Positions 40,848 to 40,908 of a DNA stretch of 40,908 bases are shown here, in pieces (the first letter of the stretch is position 1; each line of letters begins with the position of its first letter). The notes below the pieces were generated by a model. It had not been told where the DNA came from and searched no databases. It worked only from the letters and a program-made list of their open reading frames with translations. Position numbers and translations under genes: made by a program. The stretch is from positions 1 to 40,908 of the forward strand of contig CAIMUP010000002.1 in NCBI GenBank assembly GCA_903844645.1, written 5' to 3'. Source of the DNA: an uncultured Bacteroidota bacterium (GTDB lineage: Bacteria > Bacteroidota > Bacteroidia > AKYH767-A > JABDAW01).

Positions 40848-40908
40848 ACGCGCGGCGCTTGAAACTGAGGTCCTTTGGTATTGATGTGCTCAGGCGATGG
40901 AGAGATTC

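Noticed and set aside
1-40908. CRISPR arrays
   Set aside because: The repeats have no spacers of unique sequence; units are contiguous at 21 bp, and no cas gene is present.

Overview
The window is a chromosomal segment of a Bacteroidota bacterium, most likely near Chitinophagales/Sphingobacteriales. The evidence is repeated TAnnTTTG promoter elements, a GloVer-repeat protein with a type IX secretion (T9SS) sorting domain, the DUF3822-rsmD-coaD gene order, and several Bacteroidota-type secreted proteins. No rRNA, tRNA, CRISPR array or complete insertion sequence was recognised.

Layout. 1-12.8 kb is accessory. It holds a zinc-ribbon protein, a pentapeptide-repeat protein with a small partner, a giant CheB-CheR-PAS-histidine kinase-receiver gene broken by one nonsense codon and one 1-nt insertion, a retropepsin-like protease, DUF1801 and SDR genes separated by an integron attC-like palindrome, and a HEPN/MNT pair bracketed by 133-bp direct repeats. 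12.8-24.5 kb is mostly core: DUF3822-rsmD-coaD, murB, two secreted proteins, a UvrD/PcrA helicase, ychF and a lipoprotein. 24.6-34.8 kb holds a PDZ protein, an alpha-helical-repeat gene with an in-frame TAG, a PIG-L deacetylase/ThuA-like fusion, dnaX and an M16 peptidase. 34.8-40.9 kb holds a RelE-type toxin-antitoxin pair, a hypothetical gene, a TrmN6-like methyltransferase, RNase R and another methyltransferase.

Main observation. Nearly every long gap between genes carries its own tandem array. The sequences of the arrays are unrelated to each other, but the period is always 21 bp, or 42 bp as two alternating 21-bp halves. I count eleven arrays in 41 kb. All are intergenic, and several are palindromic. 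The largest is a 310-bp inverted repeat at 35468-35777 whose two arms differ by exactly one 21-bp unit. Because sequence is not shared while length is, the 21-bp quantum (two turns of B-DNA) seems to be set by a mechanism or a binding architecture rather than by copying one repeat family. This is the best candidate for an undescribed system in the window.

Other structure. There is an 89-bp dispersed element (two copies) whose two hairpins show compensatory base changes, a 52-bp duplicated hairpin, three copies of an element carrying an ORF tail and a promoter, two orphan T9SS C-terminal remnants, and a palindromic divergent promoter between rnr and a methyltransferase gene.
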